From assembly GCF_020387415.1 (NCBI RefSeq), contig NZ_JAGWCB010000012.1, positions 496,001 to 560,000 on the forward strand: a stretch of 64,000 bases of DNA, given 5' to 3'. A program made the translations under genes and the position numbers. Position 1 is the stretch's first letter. The number at the start of each line of letters is the position of its first letter. This stretch comes from Ideonella benzenivorans (GTDB lineage Bacteria; Pseudomonadota; Gammaproteobacteria; Burkholderiales; Burkholderiaceae_C). Positions 12,230-21,435 of this stretch are shown piece by piece. A model generated the notes under the pieces. That model did not search any database. It saw only the letters and a program-made list of their open reading frames with translations, and was not told the origin of the DNA.

Positions 12230-13591
12230 TCACACCGCCTCGGCCGGTCGTTCAAACACCGCCATGCTCTCGACGTGCGCGGTGTGCGGAAACATGTTCA
12301 CCGCACCGGCAGCCACGCAACGGTAACCCGCCACGTGAACCAACAAGCCGGCATCGCGCGCCAGGGTGGCAGGGTTGCAGCTGACATAGACGATGCGTCG
12401 GGGCGGCTGCCAGCCCGGCAGCGGTGTGGTCTGCAGGTCGGCCAGGGCCTTGGCCAGCGCAAACGCACCTTCGCGCGGCGGGTCCACCAGCCACTTGTCG
12501 GCCGAACCGAACGCCACCAGATCCTCCGGACTCATCTCGAAGAGATTGCGGGCCTGGAATGAGGTGCGCGCCTCCAGGCCGTTGCGCCGGGCATTCTGGC
12601 GAGAACGTTCGACCAGGGCCTCGCTGCCCTCCACCCCCAACACCTCGCGTGCCCGCGTGGCGATTGGCAGGGTGAAGTTTCCCAGACCGCAGAACCAGTC
12701 GATCACCCGCTCGTCCGGGCGCGCCTCCAGCAGGCGCAAGGCGCGCCCCACCAGCACCGTGTTGATCTGGTGGTTCACCTGGGTGAAGTCGGTCGGCTTG
12801 AAGGGCATGCGCAGGCCAAACTCAGGCAGCGTGTAGGCCAGCTCGGGGCCCTCGGCATCCAGCAGATGCACGGTGTCGGGCCCCTTGGGCTGCAACCACC
12901 ACTGCACGCCATGCTGAGCGGCAAAGGCCCGCAGCTGGGCCAGATCCCCGTCCGACAGCGGCTCCAGATGGCGCAACACCAGGGCCGTCACGCCATCGCC
13001 GATGGCCAGCTCGATCTGCGGCAGCGTGTCCCGGGCCTGCATGCCCCCCACCAGCGCGCGCAGCGGCAGCAACAGATCGCTGACCGGACGGGGCAGGACG
13101 CGGCAGACGCTCATGTCGGCCACATAGCGCGACTTGCGCTCATGGAAACCAACCAGCACGGTTTCCTTGCGGGCCACATAGCGCACCGACAGACGGGCAC
13201 GGTAGCGGTACCCCCAGGCCGGTCCTTCGATGGGCCGGAGCATGCGCTCGGGCTTCACCTTGCCCAGATGGGCCAGGTTGTCCTCCAGCACGCGCTGTTT
13301 GATGGCCACCTGGGCGGCGGGATCCAGATGCTGCATCTTGCAGCCGCCGCAGGCGCCCGCATGCAGGCCGAAATGCGGGCATCCCGGCCGGACGCGCTGG
13401 GCGCTCTCATGGCGCAGCGCGACATAGCTCGCCTGCTCCCACTGGTTCTTGCGCCGCAGCACCTGAACCTGCACCTCCTCGCCCGGCAAGGCGCCCTCGA
13501 CGAACACGACCTTGCCCTCGCTGTTGCGGGCCACGCCCTGGGCTTCCATGTCCAGCGACTCGATCCGCAGCCATTCATCCTTCTGTGTCAT
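12230..13591 (-). CDS. rlmD: 23S rRNA (uracil-1939-C5)-methyltransferase RlmD
   Basis: SAM-dependent m5U1939 methyltransferase of 23S rRNA. 453 aa from the ATG at 13591 ([12 protein letters not shown]); an 11-residue longer form is possible but not conserved. An N-terminal TRAM domain is followed by the 4Fe-4S cluster region CPHFG...[10 protein letters not shown]. The SAM motif is [16 protein letters not shown] and the catalytic Cys sits in [12 protein letters not shown] near the C-terminus, with the general base Glu in [13 protein letters not shown]. It sits 83 bp after nlpD on the same strand, but a strong terminator lies between, so rlmD must have its own promoter. In relatives rpoS usually occupies the place between nlpD and this gene. 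Confidence 0.96.
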   Translation of the reverse strand: MTQKDEWLRIESLDMEAQGVARNSEGKVVFVEGALPGEEVQVQVLRRKNQWEQASYVALRHESAQRVRPGCPHFGLHAGACGGCKMQHLDPAAQVAIKQRVLEDNLAHLGKVKPERMLRPIEGPAWGYRYRARLSVRYVARKETVLVGFHERKSRYVADMSVCRVLPRPVSDLLLPLRALVGGMQARDTLPQIELAIGDGVTALVLRHLEPLSDGDLAQLRAFAAQHGVQWWLQPKGPDTVHLLDAEGPELAYTLPEFGLRMPFKPTDFTQVNHQINTVLVGRALRLLEARPDERVIDWFCGLGNFTLPIATRAREVLGVEGSEALVERSRQNARRNGLEARTSFQARNLFEMSPEDLVAFGSADKWLVDPPREGAFALAKALADLQTTPLPGWQPPRRIVYVSCNPATLARDAGLLVHVAGYRCVAAGAVNMFPHTAHVESMAVFERPAEAV

Positions 13592-13622
13592 GGCGCGCAT
13601 TATCCCGGGTTGCATGCGCCCC

Positions 13623-13654
13623 AAAAAGCAGCGGCCGCCCGAAGGCGGCCGCTG
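13623..13654 (-). terminator. Rho-independent terminator of surE-pcm-nlpD
   Basis: 11-bp stem CAGCGGCCGCC/GGCGGCCGCTG with a TTCG tetraloop and T5 on the minus strand, 21 bp after the nlpD stop. Confidence 0.9.
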
Positions 13655-13674
13655 TCAGAGGGCTGGGGAAACGC

Positions 13675-14526
13675 TCAGCGGGCCGGCAACAGCCTGGCCG
13701 GATCCAGCGGCTTGCCCTGCTTGCGAATCTCGAAGTGCAGCTGCACCTTGTCGGAATCGCTGGCCCCCATCTCGGCAATCTTCTGCCCCTTGCGCACGGC
13801 CTGATCTTCCTTGACCAGCAAAGTCTGGTTGTGGGCGTAGGCGCTCAGGTAGTTGGCGTTGTGCTTGATGATGATGAGGTTGCCATAGCCGCGCAACGTG
13901 TTGCCGGCGTAGACCACCCGGCCATCGGCCGCGGCGTAGACCGGATCCCCGGCCTTGCCCCCGATCGAGAGGCCCTTGCTGCGGCTTTCGTCGAAACCGC
14001 CCACCACCGGACCGGCCGAAGGCCAGCCCCAGCGGATGTCGTCGTCCGCCTCCTTGGGGGTGTCCTTGGTCGACTCCTTGCCTGCAGCGCTCGACGCAGC
14101 CGAGGCGGCCGACGACGAACTGCCCGCCGAAGCGGCCACCGGGCGGCTGTCCAGCGGCTTGCTCTCCACCTTGGTGCTCGCCACCGGCTTGGGCGAGGCC
14201 ACGCCCGGCTCCACGCCCGGCGGCACCACCCGCAGCACCTGCCCCACCTCGATCACGTTGGCGTTGTCGATGTTGTTCCAACGCGCCAGATCGCGCCAGG
14301 CCTGGCCGGTCTCCAGCCCGATCCGCATCAGCGTGTCGCCCGGCTTCACGATGTAGGTGCCCGGCTTGGCTTCCACCGGCGCAGCAGGTTTGGCCTCCGT
14401 GCGGGCGCGCCCCGTGGGGCGGTCCTCCACGGGGGCCTGGTGTTGGGGACTGGCGCAGCCAGCCAGCACGGCCAGCAGCAGCAGGCCGGCCCAGGCCGCC
14501 CTGCGATGTCCACGGAACAAAGTCAT
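13675..14526 (-). CDS. nlpD: Lipoprotein NlpD, LysM plus degenerate LytM domain
   Basis: Outer-membrane lipoprotein that activates an AmiC-type amidase for daughter-cell separation. 283 aa. The signal peptide ends in the lipobox LAGC (Cys about residue 24). A LysM domain (GTYIVKPGDTLMRIGLETG) covers about residues 56-100. It is joined by a Ser/Ala linker (SAGSSSSAASAASSAAGKES) to a C-terminal LytM/M23 domain. The first metal-binding motif of active enzymes is absent: GGFDESRSKGLSIGG has neither the His nor the Asp, and only one His (LHFEIRK) remains, so it is an activator rather than an endopeptidase. Last gene of surE-pcm-nlpD, 21 bp after pcm. Confidence 0.92.
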   Translation of the reverse strand: MTLFRGHRRAAWAGLLLLAVLAGCASPQHQAPVEDRPTGRARTEAKPAAPVEAKPGTYIVKPGDTLMRIGLETGQAWRDLARWNNIDNANVIEVGQVLRVVPPGVEPGVASPKPVASTKVESKPLDSRPVAASAGSSSSAASAASSAAGKESTKDTPKEADDDIRWGWPSAGPVVGGFDESRSKGLSIGGKAGDPVYAAADGRVVYAGNTLRGYGNLIIIKHNANYLSAYAHNQTLLVKEDQAVRKGQKIAEMGASDSDKVQLHFEIRKQGKPLDPARLLPAR

Positions 14527-14547
14527 GGTGTGTGCGTTTCCCTGAGG

Positions 14548-15378
14548 TCAACAGGCTCCGGATTTTAAGGGGACGAACTGAACCGTCTCTCCCGTGGTCC
14601 GCAGGTAGCCCTGTTCGGTGCGGTCGACGATGACCAACACCTGCCCTCGTCCATCCTGGGCGCGCGCTGGTGCCACCAGCCGCCCCCCCACCGCCAACTG
14701 GTTCAGCCAGGCCGCGGGAACCTCTTCGCCGCCGGCCGCCGCCACGATGCTGTCGTAAGGGGCCCGTGGCGGATGGCCCAGCATGCCGTCACCGTGCAGC
14801 AAGTGGATGTGGGACGTGTGATGCGCGGCCAGCTGGCGCCGTGCCAGCTCATGCAGCGGCTGCAGGCGCTCCATGGAGACCACCTGTCGCGCCATGGCCG
14901 CCAGCAGGGCCGTCTGGTAGCCGCAGCCGGTGCCGATCTCCAGCACCCGCCCCAGGTGCCCGGCCTGCCGGGCGGACTGCCCCAGAAACAGCCATTCGAT
15001 CATGCGGGCGACCACCGAGGGCTTGGAAATGGTCTGCCCCAGCCCGATCGGCAGGCTGGTGTCCTCATAGGCCTGTGCGGCCAGCGCGGAATCCACGAAA
15101 CCGTGTCGTGGCACGGTCAGCATGGCCTGCAGCACCGCCTCGCAACGCACCCCGTCCTGCCGCAGCCGCTCGACCATGCGCTGGCGCATGGCCGGGTTGT
15201 CCAGCCCCAGGCCGGAAGGTGGCGCGAGGCGCCGCGCATCGCGCACGGCCTCGGCCAACAGCCGCTGGGGCCGCAGAGGCTCGGCCGGTTTGCGGGCGGT
15301 ACCGACGGCCGGCGCCGCACCGGGGGCCGCCAGGTTGGCCGGAAATCGGCCCCGGGGACGGTCGGAGGACGTGCTCAT
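14548..15378 (-). CDS. pcm: Protein-L-isoaspartate O-methyltransferase
   Basis: SAM-dependent repair of isoaspartyl residues in aged proteins. 276 aa from the ATG at 15378, longer than E. coli Pcm (208) because of a 70-residue Pro/Ala/Arg-rich N-terminal extension before the domain starts at [10 protein letters not shown]. The signature [22 protein letters not shown] and the SAM motif [16 protein letters not shown] are intact. The start overlaps the surE stop (ATGA, 15375-15378). The extension is common in Burkholderiales copies and is probably disordered. Confidence 0.94.
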   Translation of the reverse strand: MSTSSDRPRGRFPANLAAPGAAPAVGTARKPAEPLRPQRLLAEAVRDARRLAPPSGLGLDNPAMRQRMVERLRQDGVRCEAVLQAMLTVPRHGFVDSALAAQAYEDTSLPIGLGQTISKPSVVARMIEWLFLGQSARQAGHLGRVLEIGTGCGYQTALLAAMARQVVSMERLQPLHELARRQLAAHHTSHIHLLHGDGMLGHPPRAPYDSIVAAAGGEEVPAAWLNQLAVGGRLVAPARAQDGRGQVLVIVDRTEQGYLRTTGETVQFVPLKSGAC

Positions 15379-16157
15379 GCACCGCCCCCCGGCCCGTGCA
15401 AGCGGGCCTGCCACCGGGGCAGCTGGGCGTGATCGGTCAGGTCCACCTGCAAGGGGGTGATGGACACCTGTCCCTGGGTCACCGCGTGGAAGTCGGTGCC
15501 TTCGCCGGCCTCGCGCGCATCGCCCGCCGGGCCGATCCAGTAGATAGGTTCACCGCGCGGATTGGTCTGGGCGATGGCCGGCGAGCTGGCGTGCCGACGC
15601 CCGAGCCGGGTGGTGGCCCAGGGCAGTCGATCCGCATCGGCGCGGTTGGGAATGTTGACGTTCAGCAGCCAGGGCCGCGTGGCCGCGGGATCGGCCAGCA
15701 GCGGCAGCACCGACTCGACGACCCGGCGGGCCGCACGGGCCGCCGCGTCGAGATGGGTCCAGCCCCGATCAACCTGGCTGAAAGCGATGGCCGGCACGCC
15801 GAACAGATAGCCCTCCATCGCGGCCGCCACCGTGCCCGAATAGAGGGTGTCGTCGCCCATGTTCGCCCCCTGATTGATGCCTGACAGCACCAGATCCGGG
15901 CGCTGCGGCAGCAGGCCGGTGAGCGCGATGTGGACGCTGTCCGACGGGGTGCCATTGACGTAGCGGAAGCCCTTCTGGGCCGGGGCGCTGGCCTCGTAGA
16001 CGGACAGCGGTCGGTTCAGGCTGAGCGAATTCGAGGTGCCACTGGCGTTCTGCTCCGGCGCGATCACATCGATCTGCCCCAGGCCTTCGCAGGCCTGGAC
16101 CAGGGCCGCCAGCCCGGGCGCCAGGTAGCCATCGTCATTGGCAATCAGGATTCTCAT
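15375..16157 (-). CDS. surE: 5'/3'-nucleotidase SurE
   Basis: Metal-dependent nucleoside monophosphatase and exopolyphosphatase linked to stationary-phase survival. 260 aa from the ATG at 16157 ([16 protein letters not shown]), with the catalytic acidic pair NDDG, the metal-binding Ser/Asn in [12 protein letters not shown] and [19 protein letters not shown]. The product ends with a short tail beyond the usual 250 residues. A TACAAT hexamer (16166-16171, minus) lies only 9 bp before the start codon, so transcription from it would give a leaderless or nearly leaderless message. First gene of surE-pcm-nlpD; divergent from the response-regulator gene. Confidence 0.96.
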   Translation of the reverse strand: MRILIANDDGYLAPGLAALVQACEGLGQIDVIAPEQNASGTSNSLSLNRPLSVYEASAPAQKGFRYVNGTPSDSVHIALTGLLPQRPDLVLSGINQGANMGDDTLYSGTVAAAMEGYLFGVPAIAFSQVDRGWTHLDAAARAARRVVESVLPLLADPAATRPWLLNVNIPNRADADRLPWATTRLGRRHASSPAIAQTNPRGEPIYWIGPAGDAREAGEGTDFHAVTQGQVSITPLQVDLTDHAQLPRWQARLHGPGGGA

Positions 16158-16229
16158 GTCGGCGGATTGTAGGCAGGGGTCGGGCCGCCCCGGCACGGAA
16201 TCTGCTGCCCCCTTGAACAGAGGCCCGCC

Positions 16230-16252
16230 AGCACGAAGTGTGCTGCTAGCAT
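16230..16252 (+). promoter_or_regulatory. Candidate promoter/operator of the two-component pair
   Basis: An inverted repeat AGCAC-gaagt-GTGCT (16230-16244) abuts CTAGCATCGG, whose TAGCAT (16247-16252) resembles the -10 motif seen before several other genes here. The repeat would cover about -13 to -35, a plausible site for a LuxR-type regulator, possibly the product of the next gene. Confidence 0.3.
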
Positions 16253-16297
16253 CGGCCTCCAGGTCCCCCTGTATCCTGAGGTTGTAAAGGTCGCTCC

Positions 16298-17053
16298 ATG
16301 TCAGTCAAGGTCTTGATCCTCGAAGACAATCCCGTCGCCCGTGAATTCCTGTCGCGGGTGCTGCGCGAGAGCTTCAGCGATCCGATCAGCATCACCGAGG
16401 CGGGCGACCTGGAAACCGCCCGCGCCCAGATCGCCCTCACCGGGCCTGGTGGGCTGCACGGCACCGACCCGTTCAAGCTGATGCTGCTGGACCTGGAACT
16501 GCCCGATGGCAATGGCCTGGAGTTGCTCAACGAGTTGCGGCAGTACCCGGCCACCAAGGTGGTCACCACACTCTATTCCGACGACGAGCACCTGTTCCCG
16601 GCGCTGCAATGCGGTGCCGATGGTTACCTGCTGAAGGAAGATCGCTTCGAGGTGCTGGTCGACGAATTGCGCAAGATCGTGCTGGGCCAACCCCCCTTGT
16701 CGCCGGCCATCGCCCGTCGGTTGTTGACCCATTTCCGTCTGGGGGCGGGGCCGGCCGCCCAGGACGCGACTCCCGCGCCGACGCTCTCCTTCAATGCCAC
16801 CGTGCCGAGCAACAGCCAGGCCGGCAAGCCGCCCGTGCCCATCGAGCGCCAGGTGGAAATGCCCCACCTCACGCCGCGCGAGATCGAGGTGCTGACCTAC
16901 CTCAGCAAGGGCTTCACGATCAAGGAAATCGCTAACCTGATGGGCATCAAGTGGTTCACCGTGAACGACCACATCAAGTCCATCTACCGCAAGCTCAACG
17001 TGTCCAGCCGCGCCGAGGCAGCCGTGCTGGCCAGCAAACAGGGCCTGGTCTGA
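16298..17053 (+). CDS. Response regulator, receiver plus LuxR-type HTH
   Basis: NarL/FixJ-type transcription regulator, 251 aa. The receiver domain (about 1-135) has the acidic pair E9-D10, the phospho-acceptor D65 in [11 protein letters not shown] and the Lys in YLLKED. An unusually long linker of about 60 residues, rich in Ala/Pro, leads to the LuxR HTH ([26 protein letters not shown], then [15 protein letters not shown]). A 12-residue insertion around [11 protein letters not shown] lies before the phosphorylated Asp. It is 15 bp from the sensor kinase gene downstream, so the two are a pair. Target genes are unknown. Confidence 0.9.
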   Translation: MSVKVLILEDNPVAREFLSRVLRESFSDPISITEAGDLETARAQIALTGPGGLHGTDPFKLMLLDLELPDGNGLELLNELRQYPATKVVTTLYSDDEHLFPALQCGADGYLLKEDRFEVLVDELRKIVLGQPPLSPAIARRLLTHFRLGAGPAAQDATPAPTLSFNATVPSNSQAGKPPVPIERQVEMPHLTPREIEVLTYLSKGFTIKEIANLMGIKWFTVNDHIKSIYRKLNVSSRAEAAVLASKQGLV

Positions 17054-17068
17054 CCCAGCGGCCCGCCC

Positions 17069-19315
17069 ATGCCACGCACCTGGCCGGACACCGCTGACCA
17101 GCCGTCGGGCAGCGGCGAGTTCCTGGATCTGGACTCACTGGACACAGCCGGCGACCTGCGCATTCGGCGCATCGGCTGGCGGCGGCAAGCCCTGCTGGTC
17201 GCCGCCATCGTCGGTTGCCTGACGATCTTTCTGCTGGCCCGGGCCCTGGCCCATAACCCGGATGTGCCCGCGCAGTGGCGGGCATCGGCCGACGGTTATC
17301 TGGAGCTGGCCGACACCAGCATGCCGGAGTTGAAGGGCTCGCTGGGCAAGGAACTGGTGGCGATCGTCACCCCCGACGGGCAGGTCATGCCGTTTGGGGT
17401 GCTGGCCATCGCCCATTCGGCACGCTGGATCACCGACGACCCGGCCCGGCAAGAGATGATGGCGGTGCGGCTGGCCGCCGCCCGCGCTCTGGAGTCCGGT
17501 CAGGTCACGCTGCGCTTTCGCGACGACACCCAGGTTTCCGTGACGCCCAAGCCCCGGGGCTATGCCAGCCTGGGCGCGATGTTCTGGCTGATGAGCGCCT
17601 TTGCCGTGGTGCTGTTCCTGGTGGGCTGGATCGTGCCACTGGTGCAGCCCAACCTGCGCAATTTGCTCTATGCGCTGATGGCCTATGCGCAAGCCGCTCA
17701 GCTGCTGATCTCTGCCATCGGGGCCGTGCCTGCCATGGCCCTGCCGTCGGCCCTGGTGCTGCATGAAAGCCTGATCCGGATCCTGCTGGATGCAGCGACC
17801 GGAGCCGCCATCGTGCAGGCGGCCACCTTGCATCCGGTGCGCATGCCCGGCCGCCAGTGGGTGGCCGCCGCGGCCTGGGGGGCCACGCTGTGGTTTGCCG
17901 TGCGGGCCTTCAACGGACAGCTGGCCCACGAATGGTGGTGGAGCCAATGCCTGCTGATCGGCGACGGCCTGGCCTGCATCGCACTGCTGACCTGGGTTCA
18001 GCGCCGCGCACCGCACCCGTTTGCCGTGGTGATCCGGCGCTTTGCCGCGGTGACGCTGTCCACCCTGGTGCTGCTGACCCTGGCCGTTTCCGTGCTGCCG
18101 ATGCTGCCGCCGGAGGTGCAGCCGGTCGCCACCGTCGGGCCGGTGATCTGGAGCGTCTTCTTCGCCTCCGTCATCCTGCTGGTGCCCTTCCTGTCGCGTT
18201 CACAGAACGTGATGCGCGAATTCGCAATGCTGGCCGGCATCAGCACGGTGGCCACATCGGTGGACCTGCTGTTCGTCGCGGTGTTCTCGTTCAGCCAGTT
18301 CACCTCGCTGACCCTCTCCCTGTTCCTGGCCCTGGGCGCTTATGCCGCGCTGCGGCAGTGGCTGGTGGGGCAGATGATGGGCGCGCGCGCCCTCACCACC
18401 GAACGCGTCTTCCAGCACCTCTACCGCATCGCCCGTGAGGTGGAAGCCCGGCCGGAGCGCGCCGCCGACCGCATGATCGAACTGCTGCGCAACGTGTTCG
18501 AGCCACTGGAAACCCAGCGCACCGGCACCCGCAGCCAGCAAAGCCTGGTGGCAGGCAACGGCGCGGCCCTGGTGGTGCCTCTGCCCAACCTCGTCGACGA
18601 ACCCGCGGTGCGCGGCTCCGTGGTTCTGCGCTTCGCCGAGCGCGGCAAGCGCCTGTTCGCCCAGGACGACGCCCGATTGGCCGATCGCATCCTCGAACAA
18701 CTCATGCGGGCCCTGGCCCACGACCGAGCGGTGGAGCGAGGGCGCAGCGAGGAACGCGTGCGGATCGCCCAGGACCTGCACGACGACATCGGCGCGCGGC
18801 TGCTGACACTGATGTACAAGGCGCCCAGCACGGAGATGGAGGAGTACGTCCGCCACACCCTGCAGGACCTGAAGACACTGACCCGCGGGCTGGCGGCCAA
18901 GAGTCACCCGCTGGCACTGGCCTCGGCCGAGTGGAAGACCGACATCGCACAACGGCTGGACGCGGTCCACTGCCAGCTCGACTGGGAGGCCGAATACGAC
19001 CAGGAGATCACGCTGACGATGATGCAGTGGTCGGCCCTGACCCGCGTGCTGCGCGAGCTGGTGAGCAATGTGATCTCGCATGCCAAGGCCAGCCGGGTGC
19101 ATGTCAGCTGCCAGCTGCGGCAGGGTGCGTTCACCATCGTGGTGGAGGATGACGGCGTGGGCTCCGAGCCCACCAAGTGGTCCGCCGGCCTGGGGCTGGG
19201 CGGCGTACGCAAACGGGCCAAGAGCCTGGGCGGCACGGTGCGCTGGATCCCCCGGCAACCGCACGGCACGATCTGCGAGGTGCAGATTCCCCATCTGGCC
19301 GTGCCTGAAAACTGA
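17069..19315 (+). CDS. Membrane sensor histidine kinase (HisKA_3/NarX-like)
   Basis: Histidine kinase partner of the preceding regulator, 748 aa. A cytoplasmic start is followed by one membrane segment (about residues 37-55), a periplasmic stretch of about 100 residues containing GKELVAIVTPDGQVM, then roughly seven further hydrophobic segments between about 165 and 450, a 7TM-like sensor layout. A GAF-like region links to the HisKA_3 core, where the phospho-accepting His lies in RIAQDLHDDIGARLL. The ATPase domain has ELVSNVISHAKAS (N box), VVEDDGVGS and GLGLGGVRKRAKSLGG. The signal sensed is not recognisable. A terminator follows. Confidence 0.88.
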   Translation: MPRTWPDTADQPSGSGEFLDLDSLDTAGDLRIRRIGWRRQALLVAAIVGCLTIFLLARALAHNPDVPAQWRASADGYLELADTSMPELKGSLGKELVAIVTPDGQVMPFGVLAIAHSARWITDDPARQEMMAVRLAAARALESGQVTLRFRDDTQVSVTPKPRGYASLGAMFWLMSAFAVVLFLVGWIVPLVQPNLRNLLYALMAYAQAAQLLISAIGAVPAMALPSALVLHESLIRILLDAATGAAIVQAATLHPVRMPGRQWVAAAAWGATLWFAVRAFNGQLAHEWWWSQCLLIGDGLACIALLTWVQRRAPHPFAVVIRRFAAVTLSTLVLLTLAVSVLPMLPPEVQPVATVGPVIWSVFFASVILLVPFLSRSQNVMREFAMLAGISTVATSVDLLFVAVFSFSQFTSLTLSLFLALGAYAALRQWLVGQMMGARALTTERVFQHLYRIAREVEARPERAADRMIELLRNVFEPLETQRTGTRSQQSLVAGNGAALVVPLPNLVDEPAVRGSVVLRFAERGKRLFAQDDARLADRILEQLMRALAHDRAVERGRSEERVRIAQDLHDDIGARLLTLMYKAPSTEMEEYVRHTLQDLKTLTRGLAAKSHPLALASAEWKTDIAQRLDAVHCQLDWEAEYDQEITLTMMQWSALTRVLRELVSNVISHAKASRVHVSCQLRQGAFTIVVEDDGVGSEPTKWSAGLGLGGVRKRAKSLGGTVRWIPRQPHGTICEVQIPHLAVPEN

Positions 19316-19352
19316 GGTCCTGAAACGGACACCCCACCGGCAGCAGAAAAGC

Positions 19353-19388
19353 AAAAAGCCCTGAAGGGTCGCTTCAGGGCTTTTCTTT
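19353..19388. terminator. Bidirectional terminator between the kinase gene and tRNA-His
   Basis: 13-bp stem AAAAGCCCTGAAG/CTTCAGGGCTTTT with a 5-base loop and T-rich tails on both strands. It can end the kinase mRNA and the oppositely directed ppiD/tRNA-His transcript. Confidence 0.9.
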
Positions 19389-19399
19389 ACGGTGTTCGG

Positions 19400-19476
19400 T
19401 GGGGTGGCTGATGGGACTCGAACCCACGACAACCAGAATCACAATCTGGGACTCTACCAACTGAGCTACAGCCACC
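19400..19476 (-). tRNA. tRNA-His (GTG anticodon)
   Basis: 77 nt including an encoded CCA. The 5' GGTGGCTG pairs with CAGCCACC, which includes the extra G-1:C73 pair specific to tRNA-His. The D arm TAGCTCAGTTGGTAGAG, the anticodon loop TTGTGAT with anticodon GTG, and the T arm GTGGGTTCGAGTCCCAT are all present. It lies 42 bp after ppiD on the same strand, with a terminator directly beyond. Confidence 0.97.
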
Positions 19477-19518
19477 GCCGTAAGCTGCGCATTATAGCCT
19501 GAATTCAGCGTGTGCGCA

Positions 19519-21435
19519 TCACTTCGCCGCCGAAGCAGCTTCGTCGCTCGAAGCCGTCGGCGTGGCCAGCTTCAGCTCGACCTTGTGACGCCGTTTCAGG
19601 GCGTCGTAATAGGCAGCCTCCTCGGCTTCGGCCAGCGCTTGCGCCAGATAGGGCTTGGCACGGGTCAGGTCGGCATCGCCGGCCGTGCGTGGCACGACCT
19701 TGGTCACCTTCAGCACCGCGTAGCCCTCGGCGCCCAGGTCCACCCCCACCACGGCCGGCGCACTGCCCAGCTTGGCCCGCAACGCGGCTTCCAGCACCTG
19801 GCGCGGCTGGCCCTGCGGTTGCGCACGCGACAGCAGCAGCGACTGCCCCAGCGTGTCGGCCGGGTTCTGTTTGAGCGCGGCCATGCGGGCCTCGCCTTCC
19901 TTGCGAGCCGCCGCTGCCGCCTGTTCGGCCTTCAGCTGCTCCAGCACCTGGGCCTGCACTTCGGCCAGCGCGCGCACATGGGCCGGCCGGTAGTTCACCA
20001 CGCGGGCCGACACCAGCTGGTTCGGACCGGCTTCGATGGCTTCGGTGTTGCGCTTGTTCTGCAGGGCATCGTTGCCGAACACCGCCTCCAGCAGCTTGGT
20101 CGAGGCCAGCGGACCGGTCGCCCCCGGCGCCACCGCGCGCTGCACCACCGCGGTCATCTTGGTCAGCTTGAGCTTGTCCACCACCGGCTGCAGGCTGTCG
20201 CTCTGCTCGTAGACGAGGTTGGAGAACTGTTCGGCCGCTTCCGCGTAACGCTGCTGGGCCAATTGCTTGGCCACCTCGTCCTGGATCTCGGGTCGCACCG
20301 CCTCGAAGGGCTTGCGCTCGCCACCCCGCACGCCGGTCAGCTTGAGGATGTGAAAGCCGAAGTCGCTGGCCACCACACCGCTGATGTCACCCACCTTCAT
20401 GCCAAAGGCAGCGTCCTCGAAGGGCTTGACCATCGCGCCGCGGGCGAAGAAATCCAGGTCACCACCCTTGGACGCCGAACCCGGGTCGTCGGAGTTCTTC
20501 TTCGCCAGCTCGGCGAAGCTGTCGGGATGGGCCTTCACCTCCGCCAGCAAGGCTTCGGCCTTGGCTTTCGCCTTGGCGCGCACATCCGCCGACGCATCCT
20601 TGGCCACGGCCACCAGGATGTGGCTGGCCCGGCGTTCTTCCGGCGCGGTGTAGCGGCTGGCGTTCTGCTCGTAGTACTTCTTCAGATCGTCGTCGGACAC
20701 GCTCACCTGCTTCTTCAGCGCCTCCAGATCCAGCACCACGTACTCGATGCTGGCCTCGTCCGGCGCGCGGAAGCGGTCCGTATGGGCCTTGTAATAGGCC
20801 TCGATCTCAGCTGGCGTCGGCTGCACCTTGGCCAGGTAGGCCTTGGCCTCAAAGCGCTGCACCTGCACCTCGCGCTGCTCCAGCAGTGCCGCCGCATTCT
20901 GGCTGGCCACCGTCTGACCCGACAGCGAGGAGCCGGTCACGCCGCCCAGCACCTGCCGCAGGCTGTACTCGGTGCGCAGCATGTCGGTGAACTGCGCCAC
21001 CCCCATGCCCTGGGCCGCGAGGTAGTCCTTGTTGATGCTGCCGTCGGGCTTGCGCAGCGGCGCATAGGATGGATCGCTGACGAACAGGCGTTGCAGACGG
21101 GCGTCGGGCACCACCAGGTTTTCCTTCAGGGCCGCATGGCGCAGCACCTGCTCGCGCACCAACCCATCCAGCGTCTGCTGCCGGGCCTGCGGGGTGTCGA
21201 ACAGCTTCACATCCACCTGGGGCATCTGCTGGCGCATCCGCTCCACCTGCTGGCGATGCGCGGCCTCAAGTTCGCTCTGCCGGATCGGTTGCCCGTCGAC
21301 GCTGGCCACGGTGGCCGCTGCCTGGTCCACGAAGTGGGAATAGCCCTGCACGCCAAAAAAGACGAACGAGGGGAAGACCAGCAGCACCAGCAGGCCTTGC
21401 AGCAGCCGGGTGTGGGAACGGACGAATTCAAACAT
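19519..21435 (-). CDS. ppiD: Peptidyl-prolyl cis-trans isomerase PpiD
   Basis: Membrane-anchored periplasmic folding factor near the Sec translocon. 638 aa, matching the family (about 620-645). A short cytoplasmic start (MFEFVRSHTRLLQG) leads into one membrane helix (LLVLLVFPSFVFFGVQGYS), then a SurA_N-type chaperone domain. A parvulin domain follows around residues 265-365 (ERRASHILVAVAKDASADVRAKA...GDLDFFARGAMVKPFEDAAF...SDFGFHILKLTGV). The rest is a second rotamase-like/coiled region. GGAG precedes the ATG. Upstream neighbours hupB and tRNA-Val read the same way, but a divergent PhnD-like gene intervenes. tRNA-His follows. Confidence 0.95.
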   Translation of the reverse strand: MFEFVRSHTRLLQGLLVLLVFPSFVFFGVQGYSHFVDQAAATVASVDGQPIRQSELEAAHRQQVERMRQQMPQVDVKLFDTPQARQQTLDGLVREQVLRHAALKENLVVPDARLQRLFVSDPSYAPLRKPDGSINKDYLAAQGMGVAQFTDMLRTEYSLRQVLGGVTGSSLSGQTVASQNAAALLEQREVQVQRFEAKAYLAKVQPTPAEIEAYYKAHTDRFRAPDEASIEYVVLDLEALKKQVSVSDDDLKKYYEQNASRYTAPEERRASHILVAVAKDASADVRAKAKAKAEALLAEVKAHPDSFAELAKKNSDDPGSASKGGDLDFFARGAMVKPFEDAAFGMKVGDISGVVASDFGFHILKLTGVRGGERKPFEAVRPEIQDEVAKQLAQQRYAEAAEQFSNLVYEQSDSLQPVVDKLKLTKMTAVVQRAVAPGATGPLASTKLLEAVFGNDALQNKRNTEAIEAGPNQLVSARVVNYRPAHVRALAEVQAQVLEQLKAEQAAAAARKEGEARMAALKQNPADTLGQSLLLSRAQPQGQPRQVLEAALRAKLGSAPAVVGVDLGAEGYAVLKVTKVVPRTAGDADLTRAKPYLAQALAEAEEAAYYDALKRRHKVELKLATPTASSDEAASAAK

